A model generated the notes under the pieces. The model was not told the origin of the DNA. It made no database searches and saw only the letters and a program-made list of their open reading frames with translations. DNA of 55,000 nt, taken from Delftia sp. PS-11. GTDB taxonomy: Bacteria; Pseudomonadota; Gammaproteobacteria; Burkholderiales; Burkholderiaceae_C. Position 1 is the stretch's first letter; every line of letters starts with the position of its first letter. The stretch lies in NCBI RefSeq assembly GCF_029870285.1, contig NZ_JACSYA010000025.1, forward strand, positions 1 through 55,000. Direction: 5' to 3'. Shown here in pieces: positions 39,100-47,493 of this stretch. Position numbers and translations under genes: made by a program.

Positions 39100-39999
39100 T
39101 CAGGCATGGGAGCCCGCCCACGCCACCGCGTCATGCGGGTGCAGGCTCTCCAGGTGCCGGACATGGACGCTGGGGCTGGCGTAGCCACTCAATGCCGCCT
39201 CGATGCGCCGGGCTGCGTCCTCAACGAACATCAGGTTCTGGCCGTTGAGCGCCGCGAACGCCTGTTCATCGGCGCGCTTGACCGCCGTTTGCACCGGCGT
39301 GCCCACGGCCTGCTCGATGCAGTCGATCAGCGCCAGCAACCCGAGCGTGTCGGCGTCGCTGGGCACGTCCACCGTGACCTGCGCCTCGCTGCGCTGGCTA
39401 TGCGGCGTCGCCAGCGTCGCATGCTGATGCAGCCAGGCAGCCACGTCTGTCGGCTCCACCGGGGACTGCTGACCGAAGGCTTTCAGGAAACCCTGTTCGA
39501 TGATCTGCCGTGACAGCGCGGCCGAACAGGGGCAGGTCGAGGAATAGGCAGCAGTGACCCGCACGCGGCACCTGAATACGCCATTAATGAGGGAAACATC
39601 CAAGCAGACGGGATAGGACTTCCAGCCGGACAGTCCCTGCGTGACCAGCGCCGGACGCCGCACAAGCAGCGCAAAGTTCAAGCGCAGCCGTGCGCAACGA
39701 CTGTCACAGTCCTGATGACTAGCGATCATGGCCTGGAGCAGATGGCGCAGGCCAGCGGGCGACAGCGTCTCTCCCTGGCCCAGTGCATCCAGCAGCCGGT
39801 ACAGCCGGGACATGTGGATGCCCTTGACATGCGGGGCGGGCAAATCGACCTGCACGTCGGCGTGCGCATGCAGTTCGCGCCGGTAGCCAGGCTCGGCCAC
39901 GGTGATGGGCAGGTCGATACCCTGCATACCGACCCACGCCAGCGGACTGAGGCGGGGAGCGATGTCGGTCAGTGAAACGTCGGGAAGTGCGGCATTCAT
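39100..39999 (-). CDS. folE2: GTP cyclohydrolase FolE2 (zinc-independent type IB)
   Basis: A 299-residue GTP cyclohydrolase of the FolE2 (COG1469) family, which makes dihydroneopterin triphosphate for folate. Family motifs are [11 protein letters not shown], the catalytic Cys region [14 protein letters not shown] (Cys156, Cys158) and [12 protein letters not shown]. Unlike zinc-dependent FolE, FolE2 works with manganese or other metals and replaces FolE under zinc starvation, which fits this operon. It lies 61 bp after the COG0523 GTPase gene and 12 bp before the broken yidD. Confidence 0.93.
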   Translation of the reverse strand: MNAALPDVSLTDIAPRLSPLAWVGMQGIDLPITVAEPGYRRELHAHADVQVDLPAPHVKGIHMSRLYRLLDALGQGETLSPAGLRHLLQAMIASHQDCDSRCARLRLNFALLVRRPALVTQGLSGWKSYPVCLDVSLINGVFRCRVRVTAAYSSTCPCSAALSRQIIEQGFLKAFGQQSPVEPTDVAAWLHQHATLATPHSQRSEAQVTVDVPSDADTLGLLALIDCIEQAVGTPVQTAVKRADEQAFAALNGQNLMFVEDAARRIEAALSGYASPSVHVRHLESLHPHDAVAWAGSHA

Positions 40000-40060
40000 G
40001 CTCTAAATCCAGTAGGGGGTGCGCCCCCACCCGGTTCAGAGCACGGGGAGCACGGTCAAA

Positions 40061-41272
40061 TCAGGACCAATCGGGGAACGGGTTGTGCCAGGTTGTCCAC
40101 GTCTTGGGGCCTTGGGCCATTTCTTCATCCGTCAGCAGACAGGCATCGAAGCGCGCACGCAGCGCGGCCTCGTCCATGTCCATACCGATCAGCACCAGTT
40201 CCTGGCGGGCGTCGCCGACGTGTTCGTCCCATTTCTCGCGGATCAGCGCCACGGCTTCAGGGTCTTGCGGCCAGCGCTCCTGTGGCACGGCGGCCCACCA
40301 GTAGCCCGCTACGTTATGCCGGGCCACCGCGCCTGCCTGCGACCAATTGCCCGCCAGCGTCGGATGGCAGGCAAGCCAGAAGAAGCCTTTGGAGCGCACT
40401 ACGCCGGGCCATTCGCTTCGCACCCAGTCGAAGAAGCGTTGCGGATGGAAGGGCCGTCGCGCGCGATAGACGAAGTTGCGGATGCCGTATTCCTCAGTTT
40501 CTGGCGTGTGTGTACCGCGCAGCTCTTGCAACCAGCCCGGCGCCCTGGAGGCTTCGTCGAAATCGAACAGACCGGTATCCAGTACGCGGTCGAGCGGCAC
40601 CTTGCCGAACTCGGCGATCTCGATACGGGCACGCGGATTGAGGCTGCGCAAAATCGCCATCAACCGCTCGCGCTCCTCGTCGCTGACCAGGTCAACCTTG
40701 TTCAGCACGATCACGTCGCAGAACTCGATCTGCTCGATCAACAGGTCCACCACCGTGCGCTGGTCTTCATCGCCCAGGGACTCGCCGCGCGACTGGATGC
40801 TGTCGCGCGAGCTGTAGTCGCGCAGGAAGTTGAAGGCATCGACCACCGTCACCATCGTGTCGAGCCGGGCCACTGCACCCAGGCTGCGGCCGTCCTCGCC
40901 CTCGAAGGTGAAGGTTTCCGCCACTGGCAGCGGCTCTGAAATCCCCGTGGATTCGATCACGAGCTGGTCGAAGCGGCCTTCTTTGGCAAGGCGATCCACT
41001 TCAAGCAGCAAATCCTCGCGCAGCGTGCAGCAGATACAACCATTGCTCATCTCCACCAGCTTCTCGTCTGTGCGCGACAGCTCGGCCCCGCCTTCGCGCA
41101 CCAGCGCGGCGTCGATGTTGACCTCGCTCATGTCGTTGACGATGACCGCGACGCGCCGGCTCTCACGGTTGTTGAGGATGTGGTTGAGCAGCGTGGTCTT
41201 ACCCGCGCCCAGAAAGCCGGACAGGACAGTGACGGGGAGCTTCTTCGTGGGATCTAGGGTTGCGGTTTTCAT
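40061..41272 (-). CDS. zigA: COG0523 GTPase, ZigA/YciC-like zinc metallochaperone
   Basis: A 403-residue G3E GTPase proposed to deliver zinc to client enzymes when zinc is scarce. Walker A is GFLGAGKTT (19-27), the metal motif CICC includes Cys79, Cys81 and Cys82, Walker B lies in ESTGISEP (107-114), and the guanine motif NKVD is at 191-194. A C-terminal CobW_C domain follows. It sits between zur (42 bp upstream) and folE2. Context with Zur-type regulators supports zinc rather than cobalt or nitrile-hydratase use. Confidence 0.9.
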   Translation of the reverse strand: MKTATLDPTKKLPVTVLSGFLGAGKTTLLNHILNNRESRRVAVIVNDMSEVNIDAALVREGGAELSRTDEKLVEMSNGCICCTLREDLLLEVDRLAKEGRFDQLVIESTGISEPLPVAETFTFEGEDGRSLGAVARLDTMVTVVDAFNFLRDYSSRDSIQSRGESLGDEDQRTVVDLLIEQIEFCDVIVLNKVDLVSDEERERLMAILRSLNPRARIEIAEFGKVPLDRVLDTGLFDFDEASRAPGWLQELRGTHTPETEEYGIRNFVYRARRPFHPQRFFDWVRSEWPGVVRSKGFFWLACHPTLAGNWSQAGAVARHNVAGYWWAAVPQERWPQDPEAVALIREKWDEHVGDARQELVLIGMDMDEAALRARFDACLLTDEEMAQGPKTWTTWHNPFPDWS

Positions 41273-41314
41273 GTTGATTTCTTCATCTTCATGGGCAATC
41301 AGCTTGACGAGGCG

Positions 41315-41728
41315 TCACTGCGGCCCTGCGCAAGCTGCACATTTGCCGTGCAATTCGATGGTCGAACTGCGCAGCGCGAAGGATTTGCTCTTTGTCCAAC
41401 GGCCAATGGAGCGCCCCAAATCACGACCAGAAAACTCGTCAACATGGCCGCACTGATCGCAGATGGCGAAGGCCCTGAGGCCGTACTGGCAGTCCACTGC
41501 GTGATTGCATGGCACGTACGCATTCAAGGTCGCAAGACGGTGTACCAACCCATCGTTGGCCAAACGCTCCAGAGCCCGATAGACCTGCATGGGCGCACTG
41601 AAACCGTGCTCCCGCAACCGATCAAGAAGCGCATATGCGCCGAGCGGCTCGCTGGCTTGCCGAAGGGCCGTAAGGACTCGTTGCTGGTTGGTGGTGAGTT
41701 GCACAGAACGCTCCGTGGATCGCGACAT
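41315..41728 (-). CDS. zur: Zur-type Fur-family zinc regulator (first copy)
   Basis: A 137-residue Fur-family repressor. The winged helix lies at about 10-70 (APMQVYRALERLANDGLVHRL). Structural zinc cysteines are in CDQCGHVDEF (Cys90, Cys93) and HGKCAAC (Cys130, Cys133). The pattern LATLNAYVPCNH and the spacing fit Zur better than Fur. As first gene of the zinc operon it should be autoregulated. A palindrome of Zur-box type lies 26-45 bp upstream of its start. Confidence 0.88.
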   Translation of the reverse strand: MSRSTERSVQLTTNQQRVLTALRQASEPLGAYALLDRLREHGFSAPMQVYRALERLANDGLVHRLATLNAYVPCNHAVDCQYGLRAFAICDQCGHVDEFSGRDLGRSIGRWTKSKSFALRSSTIELHGKCAACAGPQ

Positions 41729-41753
41729 GCGTTTGCACAGTCATTGGACGCTT

Positions 41754-41773
41754 TGTTACGTTATAACATAACA
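41754..41773. promoter_or_regulatory. Zur-box-like palindrome upstream of zur
   Basis: The sequence TGTTAC-GTTATAAC-ATAACA is a near-perfect 20-bp palindrome. Its 15-bp core at 41759-41773 matches 12 of 14 fixed positions of the enterobacterial Zur half-site pattern TGTTATA-N-TATAACA. It lies just upstream of the minus-strand zur operon. Confidence 0.75.
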
Positions 41774-41942
41774 TTCTTGAAGCAAAAATACCCACAGAGT
41801 CTGATTTGAGCAGCGAGCCGATCAAATCAAGTCATGTAGATGAGTTTGGGGGCACCCTAGGCAGGAGCATGGGTGCGATGGGATGCAGACCTGGGCAAGG
41901 TTTGTGATTTCCTCCGCGCGCCAGAAGGACTAGACTGCCGAT

Positions 41943-41957
41943 TGTTACAACATAACC
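41943..41957. promoter_or_regulatory. second Zur-box-like site, upstream of the zur paralogue
   Basis: TGTTACA-A-CATAACC matches 12 of 14 fixed positions of the Zur pattern TGTTATA-N-TATAACA. It ends 9 bp before the ATG of the second zur-like gene, so a bound repressor would block transcription or initiation there. Confidence 0.6.
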
Positions 41958-41966
41958 ATCGAACCA

Positions 41967-42401
41967 ATGTCATCCGCTTCCAAGCTGAGTGCTCGTGAGC
42001 TGACCAAGCACCAATCACTCGTGCTCAACGCACTTGCACATATGGAGAATCCTGCGAGCGCTTACACGCTACTCGACCACCTGAAGGCGGATGGATTGCG
42101 TGCACCGCAACAGGTGTACCGTGCACTGGACAAGCTGATCGAGTACGGGCTCGTGCACCGTGTGGAAACGTTGAATTCGTTCGTTGCATGCGCTCACCCC
42201 CATGGCCATCGACATGGCCTGGTTGTGTTTGCTATTTGCGATCAGTGCGGCCATGCGGAGGAGTTCTTGGACCCAACGATCGAACGCCGCCTCAGAGGCT
42301 GGTCGAAAGACAACACTTTTCGCATGAGCACGGCCTCCGTCGAGATGCATGGCACATGTGTTCGTTGCGAACCTTCCCCAGCAATGGAACAGGCGCTATA
42401 G
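41967..42401 (+). CDS. Zur-type Fur-family zinc regulator (second copy)
   Basis: A 144-residue Fur-family protein related to the divergent zur copy. Shared features include APQQVYRALDKLIEYGLVHRVETLNS, CDQCGHAEEF (Cys91, Cys94) and HGTCVRC (Cys131, Cys134). A His-rich loop AHPHGHRHG at about 76-84 is longer than in the first copy and may change metal affinity. It is divergent from the zinc operon across a 238-bp gap holding both Zur-box-like sites. Nothing follows it on the same strand, so it forms the right edge of the island. Confidence 0.85.
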   Translation: MSSASKLSARELTKHQSLVLNALAHMENPASAYTLLDHLKADGLRAPQQVYRALDKLIEYGLVHRVETLNSFVACAHPHGHRHGLVVFAICDQCGHAEEFLDPTIERRLRGWSKDNTFRMSTASVEMHGTCVRCEPSPAMEQAL

Positions 42402-42410
42402 CCGCGCAGC

Positions 42411-42426
42411 GGCTTTGTTACACAAA
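42411..42426 (+). repeat. IS5-like terminal inverted repeat at the right edge of the zinc island
   Basis: GGCTTTGTTACACAAA matches, with one difference, the reverse complement of the IS end at 36147-36164 (GGCTTTGTTGCACAAA). No transposase coding is visible beyond it. Confidence 0.45.
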
Positions 42427-42457
42427 AAGAGCTAACCTACTGTCCCGTATAAGGTTT

Positions 42458-42488
42458 CAAGCCTCACGTGTTTTGCACGAAAGGCTTG
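42458..42488 (+). terminator. hairpin after the second zur-like gene
   Basis: CAAGCCT pairs with AGGCTTG, with a nested CGTG/CACG stem and a TTTTG loop. A T run (42501-42507) follows 12 bp later, too far for a classic terminator. It may still end transcription between convergent genes. Confidence 0.4.
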
Positions 42489-42535
42489 ATACCAGCCATT
42501 TTTTGTTGCAGGACATCGGCGACCGGATCAGTAAA

Positions 42536-44005
42536 TCAGCCACCCCGATGGCGCTGCAGCAGATGGCCCAGCATCTTGCAGGCCTGGGGCTGATCCACCA
42601 TGGGCACAGGGATGCGCAGCATGCTGCCCGCAGCCTGGCGCGGGGAAAACAGCAGGCCCGGCGCCAGCAGCAGGCCCTGGGCAGCGGCGTGGCGGGCCAG
42701 CACTTCGGAGTCCATGCCGCAATCGACCCAGGCGAACATACCGGCCTGCGGTTCATGGGGGGCGCGGCAGCCCATGCCTTCGAGCATGCGCAGGCAACGT
42801 CCGCGTGCCCGGTCCACACGCTCACGCAGCCGCTCCACATGCTTGCGGTACTGGCCGTCAGCCAGCACCCGGTGCACGACCTGCTCTCCGGGCAAGGCTG
42901 TCGTCAGGCCGCCCAGCAGTTTGAGGTCGGTGAGACGCCGGATCAGGTCGGCCTGCGCTGCCACGTAGCCAACACGCAGGCTGGCAGCCAGCGTCTTGGA
43001 ATAGCCGCCCACCAGCAGCACGCGCTGCAGCCGGTCCAGCGCAGCCAGCCGCACTGGCGTGCCGGGCAGGAAGTCCGAATACGTGTCGTCCTCGACCAGC
43101 AGGAAATCATGGCGTTCGGCAATGCGCAGCATTTCATGCGCGGTGCCGGCAGACAGCGTCTGCCCCGTGGGATTGTGCACCGCCGTGTTCAGGATGAACA
43201 GCCGGGGAGAGTGCTGGCGCGCCAGCCGCTCCAGCGCCTCCACGTCGGGGCCTCCAGGCAGCCTCGGCACACCGACCACATTCACACCCAACGCCGTGAG
43301 CAGGCCAAAGATCAGGAACCAGCCGGGGTCTTCGACCAGCACGGTATCGCCCGCCTGCACGAAACTGCGCACGATCAGGTCCAGCCCCTGGGTGACGCCG
43401 GCCACGGTCATCAGGTTGGACTCTGGGTGGGCCGGCACGTCCTGGGACTGCAGCACCGATGCAATCTGCTGGCGAAGCGGCGCATAGCCCTGGGGCGCAC
43501 CATACGTCAGCAGGCTGACGCCAGTGCTGCGCCCCACGGCACGCAGGGCAGAAGCCAGCATGTCCCGGTCCAGCCATTCGGGCGGGAGCATGCCGGCGCC
43601 TCCCGAATGCTCCATGCCCTCGCGGAACATGTTGCGCAGCAGGAAGGCCGTATCGAAAGCAGTGCCCTGCTCCAGCACAGCCGGCCCGCTGGGCTGCGTG
43701 CTGAGCTGCGCAGTCCTCAGGGCGCTGACAAAAAAGCCCGCGCCGCGCCGTGAATGTATCAGTCCCTGGGCGGCCAGCCGGTCATAGGCCTGGACCACAG
43801 TATCCCGGCTGACGCCGGCCTCTTCGGCCAGCGCACGCACCGAGGGCAGGCGGGCACCAGCGCGCAGCCCATGGTTGCGGATCAGCCCGCCATAGTGCGC
43901 AACCAGTTGCTCCACCAGCGACAGGTCCGAGGAGCGCAAGGGGCGCCAATGGCCGGCAGCGCCAGAAGAGCTTGCCTGGTTCGCAGAATCAAGTGTCAGG
44001 GTCAT
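42536..44005 (-). CDS. MocR-type GntR/aminotransferase fusion regulator
   Basis: A 489-residue MocR regulator. A GntR winged helix occupies about 28-95 (LPSVRALAEEAGVSRDTVVQAYDRLAAQGLIHSRRGAGFFV). A long linker leads to an aminotransferase-fold domain with NPTGQTLS, EDDTYSDF and the PLP lysine in YSKTLAASLRVGY. Such proteins use PLP as effector and often control a neighbouring transporter. It is divergent from a LysE-family gene, its likely target. Two inverted repeats lie in the shared gap. Confidence 0.9.
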   Translation of the reverse strand: MTLTLDSANQASSSGAAGHWRPLRSSDLSLVEQLVAHYGGLIRNHGLRAGARLPSVRALAEEAGVSRDTVVQAYDRLAAQGLIHSRRGAGFFVSALRTAQLSTQPSGPAVLEQGTAFDTAFLLRNMFREGMEHSGGAGMLPPEWLDRDMLASALRAVGRSTGVSLLTYGAPQGYAPLRQQIASVLQSQDVPAHPESNLMTVAGVTQGLDLIVRSFVQAGDTVLVEDPGWFLIFGLLTALGVNVVGVPRLPGGPDVEALERLARQHSPRLFILNTAVHNPTGQTLSAGTAHEMLRIAERHDFLLVEDDTYSDFLPGTPVRLAALDRLQRVLLVGGYSKTLAASLRVGYVAAQADLIRRLTDLKLLGGLTTALPGEQVVHRVLADGQYRKHVERLRERVDRARGRCLRMLEGMGCRAPHEPQAGMFAWVDCGMDSEVLARHAAAQGLLLAPGLLFSPRQAAGSMLRIPVPMVDQPQACKMLGHLLQRHRGG

Positions 44006-44040
44006 ATGAGCAGGCCAGTTGGTAAATCGTCATGGAAAAG

Positions 44041-44057
44041 TGTACTGCTACTGTACA
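44041..44057. promoter_or_regulatory. candidate MocR operator
   Basis: TGTAC and GTACA arms flank 7 bp (TGCTACT) in the mocR-lysE gap; TACTG is also repeated directly. A regulator site is inferred from position. Confidence 0.4.
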
Positions 44058-44077
44058 GATGGCAAGGCTTAGTATGA

Positions 44078-44108
44078 CTGCATGGCACATCGCACATGTG
44101 CCATGCAG
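44078..44108. promoter_or_regulatory. 12-bp perfect inverted repeat in the lysE leader
   Basis: CTGCATGGCACA (44078-44089) and TGTGCCATGCAG (44097-44108) flank a 7-bp centre. It includes two in-frame ATGs upstream of the chosen lysE start, which argues that the real start is the ATG at 44133 and that this element is an operator or an mRNA hairpin. Confidence 0.5.
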
Positions 44109-44132
44109 ATCCCAACACTCAATGCAGACGCC

Positions 44133-44747
44133 ATGTCCCCTGATTCCTTGCAAACCTCTTTCCTGCTGCCGCTGGCCATGTTTGCCTTCGTCAGCTCTGT
44201 CACGCCCGGCCCCAACAATGTGATGCTCACGGCGTCGGGCGCCAGCTTTGGCTACCGCCGCAGCGTACCCCACATGCTGGGCATCACCATCGGCGTGGTG
44301 GTCATGGTGCTTCTGGTGGGGGCCGGATTGGGTGCCATCTTCGAGCGCATGCCCATCATCTATTCCGTACTCAAGTACCTGGGCGCAGCCTATCTGGTCT
44401 GGCTGGCGTGGAAGATTGCAGGAAGTGCGGGCATCGACCGGGGCAGCGCAGGCGCCAGGCCCTTCAGTTTCTGGCAGGCCGCAGCCTTTCAGTGGGTCAA
44501 CCCCAAGGCCTGGATCATGGCCATCGGCGTGATTGCCACCTACACGCCACGTGAGGATTTTTTCACCAACCTGATCCTGTCCGCGCTGGTGCTCGGAGTG
44601 GTCAACTACCCCAGCGTCAGCGTCTGGACGCTGTTCGGCAGCGCCGTAGGGCGGGCGCTGCGCTCGGCACAGGCGCTCAGGCGTTTCAACTGGTGCATGG
44701 CGGGCCTGCTGCTGTTGTCCCTGTATCCCGTTCTGGCCGATGCCTGA
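44133..44747 (+). CDS. LysE/RhtB family exporter
   Basis: A 204-residue membrane exporter with about six hydrophobic segments and the family motif SVTPGPNNVMLTASGASFGYRRS. The segment KYLGAAYLVWLAWKIA and FQWVNPKAWIMAIG are also typical. It exports amino acids or related metabolites; the substrate is unknown. Starts at 44082 and 44103 in the same frame lie inside a 12-bp inverted repeat, so I prefer 44133, which gives the usual length. The gene is divergent from the MocR regulator and converges on selU with 4 bp between stops. Confidence 0.85.
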   Translation: MSPDSLQTSFLLPLAMFAFVSSVTPGPNNVMLTASGASFGYRRSVPHMLGITIGVVVMVLLVGAGLGAIFERMPIIYSVLKYLGAAYLVWLAWKIAGSAGIDRGSAGARPFSFWQAAAFQWVNPKAWIMAIGVIATYTPREDFFTNLILSALVLGVVNYPSVSVWTLFGSAVGRALRSAQALRRFNWCMAGLLLLSLYPVLADA

Positions 44748-44751
44748 GCCT

Positions 44752-45804
44752 TCAGCCGCCGAGGCTGGCAACCTGGCGTGCCGCCTCGGCAATGTCCGCC
44801 TCGCCAAGGCCATCCGCCTGCACGGTGCGGCGCGACTGCCACTGCGAGAAATGCCGCGACTGTGAGCGCTCGTAGTGCGGGTCGTAGTGCAGTTCCATCA
44901 GCTCCGAGAACAACAGCGGCAGATTGCGCTGGCCGGCCCAGGCCTGCCAGCGCGAAACGACTTCCTTGCCCTGCAGTTCCTTGAGCAGGCCCAGCCGCCC
45001 GGCCAGCGCCTGAGGGTCGTCACCCAGGTAGGCGTAGTCGCGCAGCAGGTAATCCAGGCGCGCCTGCTGGCTGGCACGCAGTTCGATCACAGGGGCATGG
45101 CGCATGCGCTCGACCAGCACCAGCGGCAGCGATATGCGCCCGATCTTGACGCTCTCTCCCTCCACATAGACGGGCCTGGAGAGATCGAAGGTCTCCAGTT
45201 GCCGGGCAAGCAGCGTTTCAAAGTATTTCTGGCTGGGCTGCTCCACGCCGGGCAGGCTGCCCAGCAACGATCCCTTGTGGCTGGCATAGCCCTCCAGGTC
45301 CAGCACCTGCGCTCCGTCCTGCGCCAGCGCATGCAGCACACGGGTCTTGGCGCTGCCCGTGGCACCGCACAGCACCTGCAGGCGCAGCTGCGGCACCAGC
45401 GTATCGATCAGGGAAATCACATGGCCGCGATAGGCCTTGTAGCCATTGGCCAGCTGCTGCGCATCCCAGCCCACCAGGCGCAGCCAGGTCACCATCGAGC
45501 CGCTGCGCAGCCCGCCGCGCCAGCAATAGACCAGCGGCTTCCAGTTGGCAGGCTTGTCGGTAAAGGTTTCCCGCAAATGCCGGGCCAGATTGGCTGACAC
45601 CATGGCGGCGCCCAGGCGCTTGGCTTCGAAGGGGCTGACCTGCTTGTAGATGGTGCCGATCTGCGCGCGCTCTTCGTTGTCGAGCACGGGACAGTTGATG
45701 GCGCCGGGAATATGGTCGAGCGCGAACTCGGCAGGCGAGCGGGCGTCGATCAAGGTGTCGAACTGGTGGAGGTCGGCGATACGGACAGGCTGGCGGTGGG
45801 ACAC
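44752..45804 (-). CDS. selU: tRNA 2-selenouridine synthase
   Basis: A 350-residue SelU (MnmH), which replaces sulfur by selenium in 2-thiouridine at the tRNA wobble position, through a geranylated intermediate. The N-terminal rhodanese domain has DARSPAEFALDHIPGAIN and active Cys94 in VYCWRGGLRSGSM. The C-terminal P-loop domain reads GATGSAKT at 147-154, with Ala where Gly is usual. No ATG gives the right N-terminus. I use the GTG at 45804, and a TTG two codons upstream is also possible. No selenophosphate synthase gene lies in this window. Confidence 0.9.
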   Translation of the reverse strand: MSHRQPVRIADLHQFDTLIDARSPAEFALDHIPGAINCPVLDNEERAQIGTIYKQVSPFEAKRLGAAMVSANLARHLRETFTDKPANWKPLVYCWRGGLRSGSMVTWLRLVGWDAQQLANGYKAYRGHVISLIDTLVPQLRLQVLCGATGSAKTRVLHALAQDGAQVLDLEGYASHKGSLLGSLPGVEQPSQKYFETLLARQLETFDLSRPVYVEGESVKIGRISLPLVLVERMRHAPVIELRASQQARLDYLLRDYAYLGDDPQALAGRLGLLKELQGKEVVSRWQAWAGQRNLPLLFSELMELHYDPHYERSQSRHFSQWQSRRTVQADGLGEADIAEAARQVASLGG

Positions 45805-46001
45805 GGGCAATCGGCAGGTGTGAGGCAGAAACAGCCAGCCCCATCGGGCCGGCAACGGCACCAGGAAAGTGGATCGAGCCTCGACACGCACCGGCCAGCC
45901 CCGCTTGCGCGATTCAACGCGCGCACCGGGCATGCAGCCGACCTTGGATGGATTGATTTTCGCATGCCGCGCCCCGGATGCAGGCATGCGCCACGCGCCA
46001 T

Positions 46002-46535
46002 TCAACGCGGATGGATCAGCATGCGGTCGCCGCGTATTTCGACATCGAACTGGCGCAGGAAGTTCTGGCCCAGCAGTGCGTCCTGCTCCGTCGCGCCGGT
46101 GTAGCCGGTGCCCACGCGCAGGCCGCTGACCACCAGAGAGGCGGCGCGCACCTGGCTGGCCACCACCATGCGGCCCTCGCGCTCGCCATTGGCCGTGCGA
46201 AAGCGAACGGGCTCGCCGCCGTGCAGGCCCGCGCGCGCAGCCAGCGGATCGGTCACGCTGACCGTGCTGGCGCCCGTATCCACCAGAAAATTCACCGGCT
46301 GCCCGTTGATGGCGCCCTCCACACGAAAATGGCCGTCGCGCCCGCGTGCGATGACCACGGTGCCATCGGCCTGGACCTTCACGCCTGCCGGCTTCAGGTA
46401 CAGCTGCATGGCCCAGTACAGCGCGCCCATGACCACCAGCCAGAACAGCAGAAAACCCAGCATGCCGCGACGGGCCACGGATTGGGGGCTGGGGCCTGAG
46501 GCGGTGGTCGGACGCGGTGTGGACTTGAGACGCAT
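46002..46535 (-). CDS. membrane-anchored retropepsin-like aspartic protease
   Basis: A 177-residue protein with one N-terminal transmembrane segment (about 25-46) and a retropepsin-like domain. The catalytic motif is FLVDTGASTVSV (Asp86), and the second conserved region is ALLGQNFLRQFDVEI. It fits the single-domain, membrane-anchored aspartic proteases of the clan AA family common in proteobacteria, which would dimerise in the periplasm. Its substrate is unknown. It lies 197 bp upstream of selU on the same strand, so cotranscription is possible but not shown. Confidence 0.82.
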   Translation of the reverse strand: MRLKSTPRPTTASGPSPQSVARRGMLGFLLFWLVVMGALYWAMQLYLKPAGVKVQADGTVVIARGRDGHFRVEGAINGQPVNFLVDTGASTVSVTDPLAARAGLHGGEPVRFRTANGEREGRMVVASQVRAASLVVSGLRVGTGYTGATEQDALLGQNFLRQFDVEIRGDRMLIHPR

Positions 46536-46681
46536 GGCGATGCTGCAGGCAAAAAAGGCGGCAAAGCCATTGTGACGGCATCCACGCGCCTGCCCTGCTG
46601 CCGCGCAGCGGCCCTGTGCCTTCACAGACAAGACCTTGCCGCTACAGTGAAGCCCTTTTTCATCGCCTCCTGCCTGCTGCC

Positions 46682-47446
46682 ATGACCGTGACCGCGTCCC
46701 AGCCCCCGTTTGTTCTTCATTACATCTTCGACCCGCTGTGCGGCTGGTGCTATGCCGCAGCACCGCTGGTCCAGGCTGCGCGCCATGTGCCGGGCGTCTC
46801 GCTGCAGTGGCATGGCGGCGGCATGCTCACGGGCTCCCATGTCCGTACCATCACGGCAGACTGGCGCGGCTATGTCATGCCCCATGACCAGCGGATCGCA
46901 GAACTGACGGGGCAGCCCTTCGGCACGGCCTACTTTGACGGCCTGCTCAATAACCTGGGCGCTGTGCTCGACTCCGAGCCCCCCACCACGGCACTGCTGG
47001 CCGCAGAGCAGGTGGCGCAACGGGGCCTGGACATGCTGGCGCGCCAGCAGCAGGCCCATTACGTGCAAGGCCGCCGCATCAGCGACCCGCAGGTGCTGCT
47101 GTCGCTGGCTGAAGACATGGGCCTGGATCGCCAGGCATTCTCCAGCGCCTTCCAGCACCTGTCTGGCACGGCCACGCACCAGCATATCGCCCAGGCGCGC
47201 CAATGGCTGCAACTGGCCCAGGGCCAGGGCTTTCCGACTTTCGCACTCGAATTCGACCACCCCGAGCCGGAGCAGCCCGGCCAGCGCGCTGTCCAGCGCA
47301 TCGACATCGGACCCTGGCTGGGCGATGTACAAGGCTGGGTACAGCAGCTTGGTGAATGGGTCACCCAAGTGGCGGCCTTGAGGGACAGCACAGCAGCGGC
47401 TGCGCAAGCGCATGGGTGTGCGGACGGAAGCTGCAGCCTGCCTTGA
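46682..47446 (+). CDS. DsbA-family (FrnE-like) thiol oxidoreductase
   Basis: A 254-residue thioredoxin-superfamily protein with a DsbA-like helical insert. The active site is FDPLCGWCYAAAPL (Cys20, Cys23). No signal peptide precedes it, so it should be cytosolic, like FrnE-type proteins. A cis-Pro lies in QGFPTFALEF. The C-terminus carries a Cys pair (HGCADGSCSLP), possibly a second redox or metal site. The ATG at 46682 gives the family N-terminus. The 270-bp gap to the next gene is AT-rich and holds two palindromes. Confidence 0.8.
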   Translation: MTVTASQPPFVLHYIFDPLCGWCYAAAPLVQAARHVPGVSLQWHGGGMLTGSHVRTITADWRGYVMPHDQRIAELTGQPFGTAYFDGLLNNLGAVLDSEPPTTALLAAEQVAQRGLDMLARQQQAHYVQGRRISDPQVLLSLAEDMGLDRQAFSSAFQHLSGTATHQHIAQARQWLQLAQGQGFPTFALEFDHPEPEQPGQRAVQRIDIGPWLGDVQGWVQQLGEWVTQVAALRDSTAAAAQAHGCADGSCSLP

Positions 47447-47493
47447 TATGATTAATTCAGCCATCCATCATGACATAATATTTGACAAAAACG

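Noticed and set aside
45805..46001. Protein-coding extension of selU or a separate small gene in the gap before the aspartic protease
   Set aside because: The open frame lacks a start with a ribosome site and its translation is Arg/Cys-rich noise.
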